From G965200765 sp965203865 (GTDB taxonomy: Bacteria; Pseudomonadota; Gammaproteobacteria; Arenicellales; JAJDZL01): DNA of 64,000 bases. Below, one piece after another: positions 44,712 through 54,259 of this stretch; within the stretch, counting starts at the first letter, position 1, and the number at the start of each line of letters is the position of its first letter. The stretch spans positions 2,480,001 through 2,544,000 of the forward strand of contig OZ241916.1 in the NCBI GenBank assembly GCA_965203865.1, in the 5' to 3' direction. The position numbers were made by a program, and so were the translations under genes. The notes beneath the pieces are model-generated. The model was not told the DNA's origin and searched no databases. It saw nothing but the letters and a program-made list of their open reading frames with translations.

Positions 44712-45848
44712 TTATTGGGTCACGCCGTTCATCGACTGATTGACAAGGAATCGCACAACTTCGCGCAGTGCTTCTTCACTTGACTGTCCCTCAGACAGCG
44801 CATTTTCATAGACTTCAATTTGCCGATGGGCACTGGTGCCGTTTTGGGCGATATTGCGCAGATGCAGCAACTCTCCCACGCAATCAAAGTGCTCTGCGTC
44901 TTCCATGACTATATCGATGAACTCGTCGGTCAACAGCTTGAAATCCACGAGTTCTCCCTTGCCAAAGTCAATGAGTGCTTCATCAGCTCCGTATCGGCGT
45001 GCTCGCCAGCGGTTTTCAGCAATAACAAACGGCGAGTACTGACGCCATCGCTGGTTCTTCTTTTTCAGCCGGAAAAGCATACGTAGCCAGCACCGGAATG
45101 CGGCGGCAATTGCAATGGCATCTTCCATGTTGGTGCATACATCAGAAATCCGCATTTCAAGCGTATCAAATTTGAAACTGGGGCGAATATCCCACCACAC
45201 CATGGTTGGGTCTTCAATGATTCCAGCATCAATTAGCACTTCGACATGTTTCATGTAATCCGAATAACCATTGAATTGCTGAGGCAACCCAGTTCGCGGC
45301 ATCTGGTCCCATACAGCCACTCGATAAGATTTAAGGCCGGTATTCTCACCCTTCCAGAATGGTGAAGAGGTGCTGAGTGCCAGCAAGTGGGGGAGAATAT
45401 AGGATGCCTGATTCATCAAGTCGACGCGAAGGTCATTGTCTTCGATTCCAACATGGACATGCATTCCGCTGATCAGCAGTCGTCTGACAACATACTGAAG
45501 CTCTTCGGCCAATCTTTCGTATCGTTCTTCGCGAGTGTGCTCGGTCATCCCCAGAGAAAACGGGTGAGTTGATGCGGCCATCAGCAGGCAATTGTGCTTC
45601 TTGGCGACTTCCGAAACTATTTTCCTGCAACGTACCAGTTCTGCGCGTGCTTCCTGCATTGTGCTGCAGACTGCGGTACCAATTTCAATCTGACATTGCA
45701 AGAACTCTTTGGTTACCTGTGTTCCAAGTTGCTCTCGACAGTCTTCCATAAGATCCGGAGGCATCGTAGACAGCAAGTCGAGTGTGTCAGCGTCAACCAG
45801 TTTGTACTCTTCTTCAATACCGACTGTAAATGAAGGGTTAATGACCAT
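44712..45848 (-). CDS. Carboxylate-amine ligase, YbdK/GCS2 family
   Basis: 378 residues of the GCS2 superfamily: TVGIEEEYKLVD at the start, ECQ-type QCQIEIGTAVC, GMHVHVGIEDNDL with metal ligands, and WWDIRPSFKFDTLEMRISDVC. YbdK has weak glutamate-cysteine ligase activity; many paralogs have other, unknown partners. It is convergent with the rhodanese gene, 13 bp apart. ATG, no signal peptide. Confidence 0.88.
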   Translation of the reverse strand: MVINPSFTVGIEEEYKLVDADTLDLLSTMPPDLMEDCREQLGTQVTKEFLQCQIEIGTAVCSTMQEARAELVRCRKIVSEVAKKHNCLLMAASTHPFSLGMTEHTREERYERLAEELQYVVRRLLISGMHVHVGIEDNDLRVDLMNQASYILPHLLALSTSSPFWKGENTGLKSYRVAVWDQMPRTGLPQQFNGYSDYMKHVEVLIDAGIIEDPTMVWWDIRPSFKFDTLEMRISDVCTNMEDAIAIAAAFRCWLRMLFRLKKKNQRWRQYSPFVIAENRWRARRYGADEALIDFGKGELVDFKLLTDEFIDIVMEDAEHFDCVGELLHLRNIAQNGTSAHRQIEVYENALSEGQSSEEALREVVRFLVNQSMNGVTQ

Positions 45849-46084
45849 GATTATTTTCCAATAGGTAGTCGAGATTAGTAAATACTTGCCAAGAAAAAAC
45901 TACATGCGGAATTATACAATTAGCAAGGTTGGCTTGTTCAATATTTCCGAAATCAACCTTGAAGAAGAATGAACAAAACTCAACAAGAGTTCTCCCGGCA
46001 GTTTCTTGCTGACTGGCTTTTTTATCTAAATTAACAGAGTTATTGAAAGTAAAATGATGAATTTACGATAGAGGAAAGATTTTG

Positions 46085-47095
46085 ATGGTTTATGATTTTC
46101 GTAGCGATACAGTAACCAAGCCCACGCCAGGCATGCGAGAAGCCATGTACCGTGCCGAAGTTGGGGATGATGTTCATCGGGAAGACCCCACGGTCAACAA
46201 GCTTCAAGACAAAATGGCAGAAATGTTTGGCATGGAGGCAGGCCTGTTTGTTGCCAGCGGAACGCAGGGAAACTTTACGGCACTACTAAGCCATTGCACT
46301 CGGGGCGACGAATACATTGTGGGTCAGATTGCACATACATACAAGTACGAAGGCGGCGGTGCGGCCGTACTTGGCGGTATTCAACCGCAACCATTGGAAT
46401 TTTCGAGCAACGGAACAATTGATCTGCAAAAAGCAAAAAGCGTGATCAAACCAGACGATGAACATTACGCGATTACCCGGCTATTCTGCCTGGAAAATAC
46501 TCAGTTCGGAAAAGCCCTTCCAATCCGGTACCTTGACGATGCAGCCAAATTTGTTGCAGACAATGGACTGGCATTTCATCTTGACGGTGCCCGAGTATTC
46601 AATGCTGCGATCAAGTGCGGAGTAAATGTGAATGAAATAACAAGTCGCTTTGATTCAGTTTCTGCATGTTTTTCCAAGGGATTGGGAGCACCGGTCGGAT
46701 CTATTCTCTGCGGCAGCAAGGAATTTATCCAAAAAGCATTGCGCTGGCGGAAAGTATTGGGTGGCGGCATGCGCCAGGCCGGAATACTCGCCGCAGCAGC
46801 ACTGTATGCTGTCGAAAATCATATTGCCAGACTTGCTGAAGACCATGAAAACGCCGAGTATTTGGCTTCAAAGTTGAAAGAAATAGAAACGATTGACGTT
46901 GACTTCCATCCAATGCAAACAAACATGGTATTCGTTAACATGCCTCTTGAGACTTGCCAACAACTGAGTGAATTTTTGTTATCTCGCAATGTCGTCATCG
47001 AGGCAGAAATGCCCCTTCGACTAGTAACAAATCTTGATGTGAACCGAAAGGCAGTGGACACTCTGGTTTCAGGATTCAAGGACTTTTTCGCGTGA
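46085..47095 (+). CDS. ltaE: Low-specificity L-threonine aldolase
   Basis: 336 residues, fold-type I PLP enzyme cleaving threonine and allo-threonine to glycine and acetaldehyde. It starts with the typical YDFRSDTVTKPTPGMREAM, has EDPTVNKLQ, FHLDGARVFNA and the PLP lysine Lys198 in ACFSKGLGAPVGS. GAGGAAAG stands upstream; ATG 46085 is preferred over TTG 46082. Convergent with the asparaginase gene. Confidence 0.92.
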   Translation: MVYDFRSDTVTKPTPGMREAMYRAEVGDDVHREDPTVNKLQDKMAEMFGMEAGLFVASGTQGNFTALLSHCTRGDEYIVGQIAHTYKYEGGGAAVLGGIQPQPLEFSSNGTIDLQKAKSVIKPDDEHYAITRLFCLENTQFGKALPIRYLDDAAKFVADNGLAFHLDGARVFNAAIKCGVNVNEITSRFDSVSACFSKGLGAPVGSILCGSKEFIQKALRWRKVLGGGMRQAGILAAAALYAVENHIARLAEDHENAEYLASKLKEIETIDVDFHPMQTNMVFVNMPLETCQQLSEFLLSRNVVIEAEMPLRLVTNLDVNRKAVDTLVSGFKDFFA

Positions 47096-47111
47096 AGGTG
47101 TAAATCAGTTG

Positions 47112-48116
47112 CTACTTCAATACCGGGCGTATGATTCCTACAGGCTCGCCTGCCACATTTTTCACTTGTGGCTGAAACCAGGGCTGCAATGATTCGACTG
47201 TATCATCGCTCATGGAACAATACGAAGACAAAAGTCCTCCCATCAGCACTTCTGCTGCCCTTCTGGAACCGTCATCAATTTTCAAGGCAATACCAACTTG
47301 GGGTTCCTTCATGGTAATCCCTGTGTAAACTCCCTCGGCTCCAACTTTTACCAAAACTGCGCCATCGGTTTTTTCACCGACAACTGTGCAAAACCGGTCA
47401 CTGCCACCAACCAAATAGGGGTGTTTTTTCATCGCATCAGTAATCTGCACTGCTGCGTTTTGACGACTTCTGGATTCAAATTTACCCGATGCAATTCTTG
47501 CACACGCCCTTGCAATTCCGCGAAGCGTAATTCCGACAACCGGGATACCGCAGCCATCTATTCCTTTCGGACGATGGCTCAGATTTTCATCGGTTAGTTC
47601 TTCCAAAATCTGAATTACTCTCTGTTGCACAGGATGAGATTGCTGGATATATCCGGCAACAGGAAATTTGTTGTGAACTGCAATAGTCAGGAAACCCGCA
47701 TGCTTGCCTGAGCAATTATTGTGCTGGGGACCGGCATTGATACATTGGCGAGCTAGCTCATATCGAGTTTGCTCGTGAGTTGGTTCTTGTGCACCGCATT
47801 CCAGATTGGATTCGTTCAACCCAATTTTGGTCAGCCAGTTTGTCACTCCGTCTACGTGAAGTTGTTCTCCAGAGTGGGATGCACAGGCAAGAGCAATTTC
47901 TGTACTGCCCAGTTGAAATTCTTTCAGTGCTCCTGACTCTACCAGAACCATCGCTTGCAACGGTTTGATTGCAGACCGCGGGTAAATTGGCCTGTTGATA
48001 TCACCGTAACTTGCGAGTAGTGTTTCGTCACCTCGCATGACTACAGCCGCACCGCGATGAAAACTTTCTACCATGTCTCCACGGGTAACTTCAACAAGAA
48101 CAGGGTTAATTTTCAT
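47112..48116 (-). CDS. L-asparaginase II family (Rhizobium etli type)
   Basis: 334 residues of the PF06089 asparaginase family, unrelated to E. coli AnsA/B: VEVTRGDMVESFHRGAAVV, YPRSAIKPLQAM, CASHSGEQLH, NNCSGKHAGFL, DGCGIPVVG. It hydrolyses asparagine to aspartate. Its first eight codons and 110 bp upstream are duplicated 5.15 kb away (53243-53375), beyond the STAND gene. Confidence 0.9.
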   Translation of the reverse strand: MKINPVLVEVTRGDMVESFHRGAAVVMRGDETLLASYGDINRPIYPRSAIKPLQAMVLVESGALKEFQLGSTEIALACASHSGEQLHVDGVTNWLTKIGLNESNLECGAQEPTHEQTRYELARQCINAGPQHNNCSGKHAGFLTIAVHNKFPVAGYIQQSHPVQQRVIQILEELTDENLSHRPKGIDGCGIPVVGITLRGIARACARIASGKFESRSRQNAAVQITDAMKKHPYLVGGSDRFCTVVGEKTDGAVLVKVGAEGVYTGITMKEPQVGIALKIDDGSRRAAEVLMGGLLSSYCSMSDDTVESLQPWFQPQVKNVAGEPVGIIRPVLK

Positions 48117-48224
48117 TACAAAAACTCATTCAGGGATTTTCCATATTTATAGTTAAACAACACAGATTTAAGCGGATTTTTGCAACAATTGGCGATGTAC
48201 GGCATTCAGTGATTTATGAAAATT
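48092..48224. repeat. Direct repeat flanking the STAND island, left copy
   Basis: About 133 bp containing the asparaginase start codon, first codons and upstream spacer. It recurs at 53243-53375 in the same orientation with roughly four of five bases identical. Confidence 0.85.
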
Positions 48225-48293
48225 TCGAGGATTATATACAATCTACACCATTCCCCCGATTTGCAGAAAACTGTAGAAAATTTTTCTAAAATA

Positions 48294-48446
48294 TCAGTCT
48301 GACTGCGCAGGTTTTTGATTTTTCTGTATGAACCGCCATTCTTTCTTCAGCGGGCTTTTTATAATGGCTTCTGCAACCTGCTCTGGAGTGGCGTTGGCAA
48401 TCGGTTCAGGTAACTTGCGGTATTCAATTAATAGCGGATAGTTCAA
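48294..48446 (-). CDS. Possible 50-aa protein divergent from the STAND gene
   Basis: From TTG 48446: NYPLLIEYRKLPEPIANA, TPEQVAEAIIKSPLKKEW, RFIQKNQKPAQSD. The pattern P-P--NATPEQVA-AI resembles short conserved proteins often seen beside defence or mobile genes, but this is from memory and no family name can be given. The ribosome site is weak. It ends 26 bases before the STAND start on the opposite strand. Confidence 0.4.
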   Translation of the reverse strand: MNYPLLIEYRKLPEPIANATPEQVAEAIIKSPLKKEWRFIQKNQKPAQSD

Positions 48447-48472
48447 TTAGACTGGATAAGATTAAATTGAAA

Positions 48473-51400
48473 ATGAAATTACCTAATAAACCTAATATAG
48501 GTGGAATAGCGAGCAAGCGCGGAAATTACTACGAAGAGAAATGGGCAGTATATTCATTGCTTGAAGTCATTTCCGGCCAAGCAAATTCAATTCAATATGA
48601 AGGTATTGAACGAGAATTCATTGGGTTTGAATTTGTTTTATCTCGGGGCCAATGTAATGAATGGCATCAGGTGAAACTAAACGCTCCCGGCGGGAATTGG
48701 ACAGCACGCAAACTAAAATATGTTCTTGAAAACTTTAAAAGGCAATTATCCGAAAACACTAGATCAAAGTGTGTGTTTGTATCACAAGGTTCGGCTTCCC
48801 CAATTAAAGATGTTAGTGAAAAGGCACATAAGGCAAAAAATTTAGATGAATTCAGGAGTAGTGCATCAGAGAAGGAAAAAGATTGTTTCATTGCACTCAC
48901 TGAGGAATATTGGTGTGTAAATCCAGCAGTTGCTTTTGACTGGATAAGAAGATGCGAATTTGTAGCAATATCTGAGTTGTTAATCGATAAGCAAATAAAC
49001 CTTTTGGGCAATCATTTGTTCTTCACTAACGAACATCTGTTCCAGTTATTAAGCGACTACTTGCAAGATAATTTAAACAAAAAACTCACCACTGAGATTG
49101 TTCGTTCGTGGATTCAGGATGAAAGTGAATTGCAATTCAGATCCGCCTCTTACGATCCAACGTTAAGAGAAAAAATTATTAAAGCAAACACTCGCTACAA
49201 GAAAAGCTATCAATCATTTCAAATCGCCGGGGAAACGATTAGCAGAAAAGAAACTGAGGCAATATTCAATCTCTTATTTGAAGATCATGGTGCAGATTCA
49301 GTTCTTCTAACTGGAGAAGCAGGAATCGGAAAATCAGGGGTAGTCGGACAAGTTTTAACAACTCTAGAACAAGAGCAAATTGATCATCTAGTGTTTCGCA
49401 TGGACCGATATCTGGAATTTCAATCTAGACTTAAACTTGGTTCCGAGTTGTTAGAATTGGATCAGGCACAAAGTCCTGTAAGTGTACTTGCTAATGTGGC
49501 TTCAAATAAAACCGCTGTATTGATTGTTGACCAGGTCGATGCCGTTAGCGAGAGCTCAGGAAGAAATCCTGCAATTAAAGAGCTTTTGATTGAACTTGTA
49601 GACGAGTGTGAAAAATACAACAAAGTTCATTGTCTGTTGGTTTGTCGTAGTTACGACTATCATCATGACCCTCAACTTCAACAGTTGGCAACGAAAAATA
49701 AATTCACTCACATAGAGGTTGAGAAATTAGATTGGAGGGTTCAAGTGTTGCCCATCTTGAAGAAGATTGGAATCAACTCGAATTCAATACCCGATAAACA
49801 GAATAAATTATTCGAAAATACACTTAATCTGTATTTATTTAGCCAACTTAAAAAAAACAATCAAAATATCACCAATCAAAACGACTTGTTTCAGCATTTG
49901 ATTGATGCAAGAAGAAGAAAAGACTTGAATTTAATGAATGCCTGTAATTGGAATATTCGAGACCCCCTGTATTCTATGGCAGAAGCAATGAACGATACTC
50001 AATCTTTGACCTGTCATCGCCAAGTTTTAGAACACTATGATGGTGCAATAGACCAATTATCTTCATTAGGGCTGATAATCCATGAGGGAAAACGTCACTT
50101 GGCATTTTTTCACGAAAGTTTTTTTGACTTTATTTATGCAAAGTATTTTCTAACCTCAAATGAAAGTTTAATTGAGTTTCTTCAAAAATCTGAGCAAGAT
50201 TTATTCGTACGTACTCAAGTGCACCAAATTCTCTCACTAAAGAGGGATACGAACTTTCAAGAATACTTAACTGAATTAAAAAACATATTTTCATCACCAG
50301 ATGTTCGCATGCATATTAAATGTGTTGTGGCAGAATGGTTGTCAGATGCATCTGGTCCCAAAGAAGAAGAGCTAGATGTAATTCTATCCCTTGAAGGCAG
50401 TGGCGAAAAGTTTCCGATATTACTTCAAAAGGCACTTCTTCAATCAGACAACTGGTTTGAATTATTGAACAACAGAAATTGGATAGAGAAAAATCTTGAA
50501 ATTATGCTTGAGACTCAGCAAAAGCAATTGCTAATGTGGTTAATAAGAGTTTCAAATAAACATCCCAAGTCAGTCGTAAGATTATTGAAAAAATGGTTGA
50601 CAGGCGACACCAAGCGGGGGAAGTTGCTAGCCATATCTCTATGTTATCCCCATGAACACAGTTTGAGCATTGAATTGGTTGACCTATTGTTCGACTTATT
50701 CAGCAAAAACTCGAAATCACTGTTTCAATCTAATTTCCTTCTATATGGGACACTTAATATTCTTGATGGATTGAGTCCTGAGGAAGGTGCGAAGAAACTC
50801 AGGAAAATATTTCAGTTTTGGTTCAAAAAAAACAGCAACCAACATTTATTTGGCGTTGAGGGATTAAACGACTCCTTTGAATACAAATTGAAAGAGCTAT
50901 CAAAGAAGTCGCCGAAGTTGTTCGTAGGTGGCTCAATCCCAGCTCTAATAAAATCAGTTAATTCAGACTTGGAAAGTAAGAATGGGTATTACCTTCGTTA
51001 TAGATACAAAGCTGATGACGAATATGGCTCAGGTGTATTACTAAGACACATTCGAAATGCGTTGCAAACCATCGCGAAAACCAATCCAAAATTAGCAGGT
51101 AAATACCTTGAACAACTTGACCCTGCACTTCATGAAGCAATGATGTTTTTACATCTTCAAACTATCGTTGCCAACCCGAAAAAACTGGGGCATCGTTTAA
51201 AACATTTATTAAATTCATCTCACTTATTTTACGCAGGATATCAAAATGCCAAGTGGTTGCTTTTTGCAGAAACTGCTCGTGCAGTAATTCAAGAAAAAGA
51301 GATTTCAATTGAAAATATTGAAAGTGCTATTTTTCAATTCCGTGATGAACTAAAACAAGCAAAAAACGCTCTAAACTTCCACAAAAATGCAAACAGTGAT

Positions 51401-53077
51401 GGCAGAGATGCTGCGTTAGACCATTTAAAAGAATATGGGCGTGTTCAACTATATGTTTTAAAAACAATTGGTAAAGAGCTATTGTCGAAGTCGGGAAGCA
51501 AAAAGTTAGAAGAACTTGAACGAAAATTTCCTTCATATCAAATCCCCAAACCAATAGTAAATATTAGTGGAGCTATTCAACCACCTATTGATTTAGATAG
51601 TACAAGGCGCATGACAGACAATCAATGGCTCAATGCAATGGAAAGGTATTCTCATACTGAGCCGAGCTTTAATTTTGAAGGCGAGTTTCATGGAGGTGCA
51701 TTTGCGCTATCAGAAAATCTTAAAGTAGCAACTGAAACTGACCCGAATAGATTTGCTAGGTTAATTTTTAAGATAAATACAAATGTAAACGTAGTGTATA
51801 TAAACCGAATACTTTCGGGCATTTCCACGGCAAATGAAGTTGACATAACTTTAATTCAAGATGCGCTTTTGCATGTCTTTAGACTGTCTAAAGATGAGTT
51901 TGGTTCGGAAATTGCAGACGTAATTGGAAAACATCCAGATATCATTCAAAACGAAGAATGTTTCAATATGTTGCTTTGGTATGCGGAATTTGGTGATGTG
52001 ACAGAGGTCATTAGAACTACTTCTCCTAGTTATCGATCAGGTTTTCGTTCAATTAAATCACTAATGGATATGGGAGCGATAACCAACGGGCTTAACATGA
52101 CCCGTGGAAGAGCATGGTTAGCGTTAGGAAAATTAATTAATGAAAATAACCTTTACTCGCCGAAAATATGCGATTTTTTGGAGAATCGTATAGAGAGTGA
52201 ATCAAATATTCCGGTTAGGGTAATGATGCTTTACCCATTAGTATCAATGTACAACTACGATAAGCAGAGATTTAGTAAATGTATTCTCAATTTTACTGAA
52301 CCTATTACCAATAAATTATCAATTGATGACGCTTTGACTCCATTAATAACAGGTATCGGTGTTGAGTTGTATTTTCACATTGAATCGGCAAACATAAAGA
52401 CCGCGATCAAAATAATGGAACAACTAATCAATTCGACAGACCAAAATAAGCATTTATTCGGTTCTTGGTGGGCACTATGTAATCGATTAAGGGGCGGGGA
52501 ATCTACTGAAAAATTTCTAGATATTCACGAGTTATCCTCTGCACACACTCAGCTATGGGCTCAAGCACTTTGCTTATTTGTAACTGACGCTAACCGTACA
52601 GAATATGTTATAGGCGAGCTCAAGAAATTATTTTCCCACGATGATCGTGAAGTTCGTATAGCAGCTGGTAATGTTTTTCGCCATATAGAGCAGGATAGAA
52701 ATCATCTTTTCAAGGATTTAGCAGAGCAATTCATCAAGTCACCTGCAATTAAAGATAATCACATTGATTTAATTCGATTTCTCGGAAAAACTACTGATGA
52801 CGTTGCAGAACTTGTTATCAGTGCCGGCGAAAAAATACTACAATTACCCCAAGGTACTGGAAAAGAAATTACCTATGAGAAGGATCTACCACTTTATGAA
52901 CTTCATGAATTAAGTGGTCTACTAAAGCGAGAGTATGTCAACAGCGAGGGCAACAAGGAGCTTCGAAAAAGATTTCTAGACTTGTTTGAGTATCTTGCTG
53001 AACAGGATGTATATGGGGCCGATGAATTGTTGAAATTAGCTGACCGGCAAGCCAATTTAGTTTCTGCACCTTCATAA
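48473..53077 (+). CDS. Nuclease–STAND NTPase with helical repeats, putative antiphage sensor (Avs-like)
   Basis: 1534 residues, AT-rich. Residues 1-75 resemble the PD-(D/E)xK nuclease of Cap4/DUF4297 proteins: RGNYYEEKWAVYSLLE, Glu53 in FEFVLSRG, and Gln66-Val-Lys68 in EWHQVK. A STAND/NACHT NTPase follows: Walker A GEAGIGKS (281-288, Lys287), Walker B LIVDQVD (Asp353, Asp356), LLVCRSYDY sensor, and a winged-helix end with LAFFHESFFDFIYAKYFL (His547). Residues 600-1534 are alpha-helical and probably HEAT/TPR-like repeats used for target recognition. The layout is that of AVAST-type defence ATPases, where the sensor triggers the N-terminal nuclease. ATG 48473 preferred over TTG 48467. Flanked by direct repeats. 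Confidence 0.8.
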   Translation: MKLPNKPNIGGIASKRGNYYEEKWAVYSLLEVISGQANSIQYEGIEREFIGFEFVLSRGQCNEWHQVKLNAPGGNWTARKLKYVLENFKRQLSENTRSKCVFVSQGSASPIKDVSEKAHKAKNLDEFRSSASEKEKDCFIALTEEYWCVNPAVAFDWIRRCEFVAISELLIDKQINLLGNHLFFTNEHLFQLLSDYLQDNLNKKLTTEIVRSWIQDESELQFRSASYDPTLREKIIKANTRYKKSYQSFQIAGETISRKETEAIFNLLFEDHGADSVLLTGEAGIGKSGVVGQVLTTLEQEQIDHLVFRMDRYLEFQSRLKLGSELLELDQAQSPVSVLANVASNKTAVLIVDQVDAVSESSGRNPAIKELLIELVDECEKYNKVHCLLVCRSYDYHHDPQLQQLATKNKFTHIEVEKLDWRVQVLPILKKIGINSNSIPDKQNKLFENTLNLYLFSQLKKNNQNITNQNDLFQHLIDARRRKDLNLMNACNWNIRDPLYSMAEAMNDTQSLTCHRQVLEHYDGAIDQLSSLGLIIHEGKRHLAFFHESFFDFIYAKYFLTSNESLIEFLQKSEQDLFVRTQVHQILSLKRDTNFQEYLTELKNIFSSPDVRMHIKCVVAEWLSDASGPKEEELDVILSLEGSGEKFPILLQKALLQSDNWFELLNNRNWIEKNLEIMLETQQKQLLMWLIRVSNKHPKSVVRLLKKWLTGDTKRGKLLAISLCYPHEHSLSIELVDLLFDLFSKNSKSLFQSNFLLYGTLNILDGLSPEEGAKKLRKIFQFWFKKNSNQHLFGVEGLNDSFEYKLKELSKKSPKLFVGGSIPALIKSVNSDLESKNGYYLRYRYKADDEYGSGVLLRHIRNALQTIAKTNPKLAGKYLEQLDPALHEAMMFLHLQTIVANPKKLGHRLKHLLNSSHLFYAGYQNAKWLLFAETARAVIQEKEISIENIESAIFQFRDELKQAKNALNFHKNANSDGRDAALDHLKEYGRVQLYVLKTIGKELLSKSGSKKLEELERKFPSYQIPKPIVNISGAIQPPIDLDSTRRMTDNQWLNAMERYSHTEPSFNFEGEFHGGAFALSENLKVATETDPNRFARLIFKINTNVNVVYINRILSGISTANEVDITLIQDALLHVFRLSKDEFGSEIADVIGKHPDIIQNEECFNMLLWYAEFGDVTEVIRTTSPSYRSGFRSIKSLMDMGAITNGLNMTRGRAWLALGKLINENNLYSPKICDFLENRIESESNIPVRVMMLYPLVSMYNYDKQRFSKCILNFTEPITNKLSIDDALTPLITGIGVELYFHIESANIKTAIKIMEQLINSTDQNKHLFGSWWALCNRLRGGESTEKFLDIHELSSAHTQLWAQALCLFVTDANRTEYVIGELKKLFSHDDREVRIAAGNVFRHIEQDRNHLFKDLAEQFIKSPAIKDNHIDLIRFLGKTTDDVAELVISAGEKILQLPQGTGKEITYEKDLPLYELHELSGLLKREYVNSEGNKELRKRFLDLFEYLAEQDVYGADELLKLADRQANLVSAPS

Positions 53078-53128
53078 TAAAGGGCATGGAAATTTTGTTT
53101 TTATTAAACAGATGGGATAAAGAGAACG

Positions 53129-53260
53129 ATGAAGAACTTTGCAATTTTCTTGAAAGAGATGGATACAAATGTTATCAAGCGCATTGAGAAAAATTATCCC
53201 AATTATTACAAGTTATCGGATACAGCATTTTTAGTTTCTTCTGAACAAGGGCAGGATTAA
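53129..53260 (+). pseudogene. Truncated copy of the small protein gene at 53500
   Basis: 43 codons: MKNFAIFLKEMDTNVIKRIE, KNYPNYYKLSDTAFLVSS, EQGQD. The first 38 match the downstream gene almost residue for residue; the rest is lost. The stop is supplied by the asparaginase-derived direct repeat that begins at 53243. GAGA precedes the ATG. It may still be translated as a short peptide. Confidence 0.7.
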
Positions 53261-53375
53261 TTTTCATTTCAACAACTCATTCAGGGATTTTTTCGGACTT
53301 ATAGTTCCACAGCATAGATTGTAAGCGGATTTTTGCAACAATTGGCGATACATAGCATTCAGTGATATATGAAAA
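53243..53375. repeat. Direct repeat flanking the STAND island, right copy
   Basis: Partner of 48092-48224. It carries a relic of the first eight asparaginase codons (minus strand, start at 53267) fused to the truncated small gene. Confidence 0.85.
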
Positions 53376-53499
53376 TCACAAGATATATTTGGAACAAATC
53401 AACTATGTATTTGTTTGAGGAAAACTTCAAGTTTGAAATTTAGTACAAGTAATATGTTATTATTGAATTGTTTTATTCACAGATAGGACAATGGGAAGG

Positions 53500-53766
53500 A
53501 TGGCCAACTTTGCAATTTTTTTAAGAGATATAGACCAAAATGTTATCAGCCGCATTGAGGAAAATTATCCTAATTATTACAAATTATCGGATACAGCATT
53601 TTTAGTTTCTTCTGATCGTCTTACGCAAGATATTGCTGAAAATATAGGAATTAAGGGTGAAAATCGCATAGAAAATTCATTGGGTGTAGTGTTTAAATTG
53701 AACAATGCATTTAGTGGTTATTTTGAGGGATCACTCTGGGAATGGCTTGACCAATGGGAGAATTAG
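53500..53766 (+). CDS. Uncharacterised 88-aa protein, STAND-island partner
   Basis: MANFAIFLRDIDQNVISRIE, ENYPNYYKLSDTAFLVSS, a helical middle, then GVVFKLNNAFSGYFEGSLWE, WLDQWEN. It looks like a small alpha/beta domain with an aromatic C-terminus; no family name recognised. The truncated copy next to the STAND gene starts at the equivalent of this ATG, which decides against ATG 53491. Two bases after its stop a membrane-protein gene begins, so they form a pair. Confidence 0.65.
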   Translation: MANFAIFLRDIDQNVISRIEENYPNYYKLSDTAFLVSSDRLTQDIAENIGIKGENRIENSLGVVFKLNNAFSGYFEGSLWEWLDQWEN

Positions 53767-53767
53767 A

Positions 53768-54046
53768 ATGGAAAATCCGCGCCCTCGTGCAGTCAATGAA
53801 CAACTAGAACTATCAGAACCGCCAGCTAGGACAAGCCCAAGCAATGGAGGACGGGATAATTTTGAAGGAAGATTGGCCCGGCTTGAGACACACGTTGGAT
53901 ATCTGGCTACTAAAGAAGATGTTTCAGAAGTTAAGGTTCTGATAGAACGGAAACTAAACTGGGTGCTCTACTGCATGATCGGCATAATGGGCATAATGGT
54001 TACAGGTATAAGCGGCCTAGTTATGGCATTGATTAGAATATGGTAG
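53768..54046 (+). CDS. Coiled-coil and single-helix membrane protein, 92 aa
   Basis: A hydrophilic, proline-rich N-terminus (1-33) is followed by a short coiled coil (FEGRLARLETHVGYLATKED, to about residue 60) and a C-terminal membrane helix (about 65-88, CMIGIMGIMVTGISGLVMAL). The architecture is like small membrane proteins that accompany phage or toxin genes (XhlA-type), without a firm match. The start lies one base after the stop of the 88-aa gene, indicating coupling. Confidence 0.65.
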   Translation: MENPRPRAVNEQLELSEPPARTSPSNGGRDNFEGRLARLETHVGYLATKEDVSEVKVLIERKLNWVLYCMIGIMGIMVTGISGLVMALIRIW

Positions 54047-54259
54047 TAGAAAAAGTGAGGCATCATATAAGAAATTAAACTGAATCTGTAATGCCCTATA
54101 AGCGAGTGAATTTTTATTAATCAGAGAAATTTTGCATAAATAACTGGGAACACTTAATAGTGTAAATATTGAATTTCCAAAATAAGAAATGGCTCTATAT
54201 TTAGATTGGGATTTTATAAGTATTTGGAACATAGTTAATGGCAGTCTGACGTAGTCAAT

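Noticed and set aside
45849..46084. Regulatory RNA between carboxylate-amine ligase and threonine aldolase
   Set aside because: AT-rich spacer; no hairpin or conserved element recognised.
53491..53499. Upstream start for the 88-aa gene
   Set aside because: The duplicated copy at 53129 begins at the position equivalent to 53500, so the later ATG is favoured.
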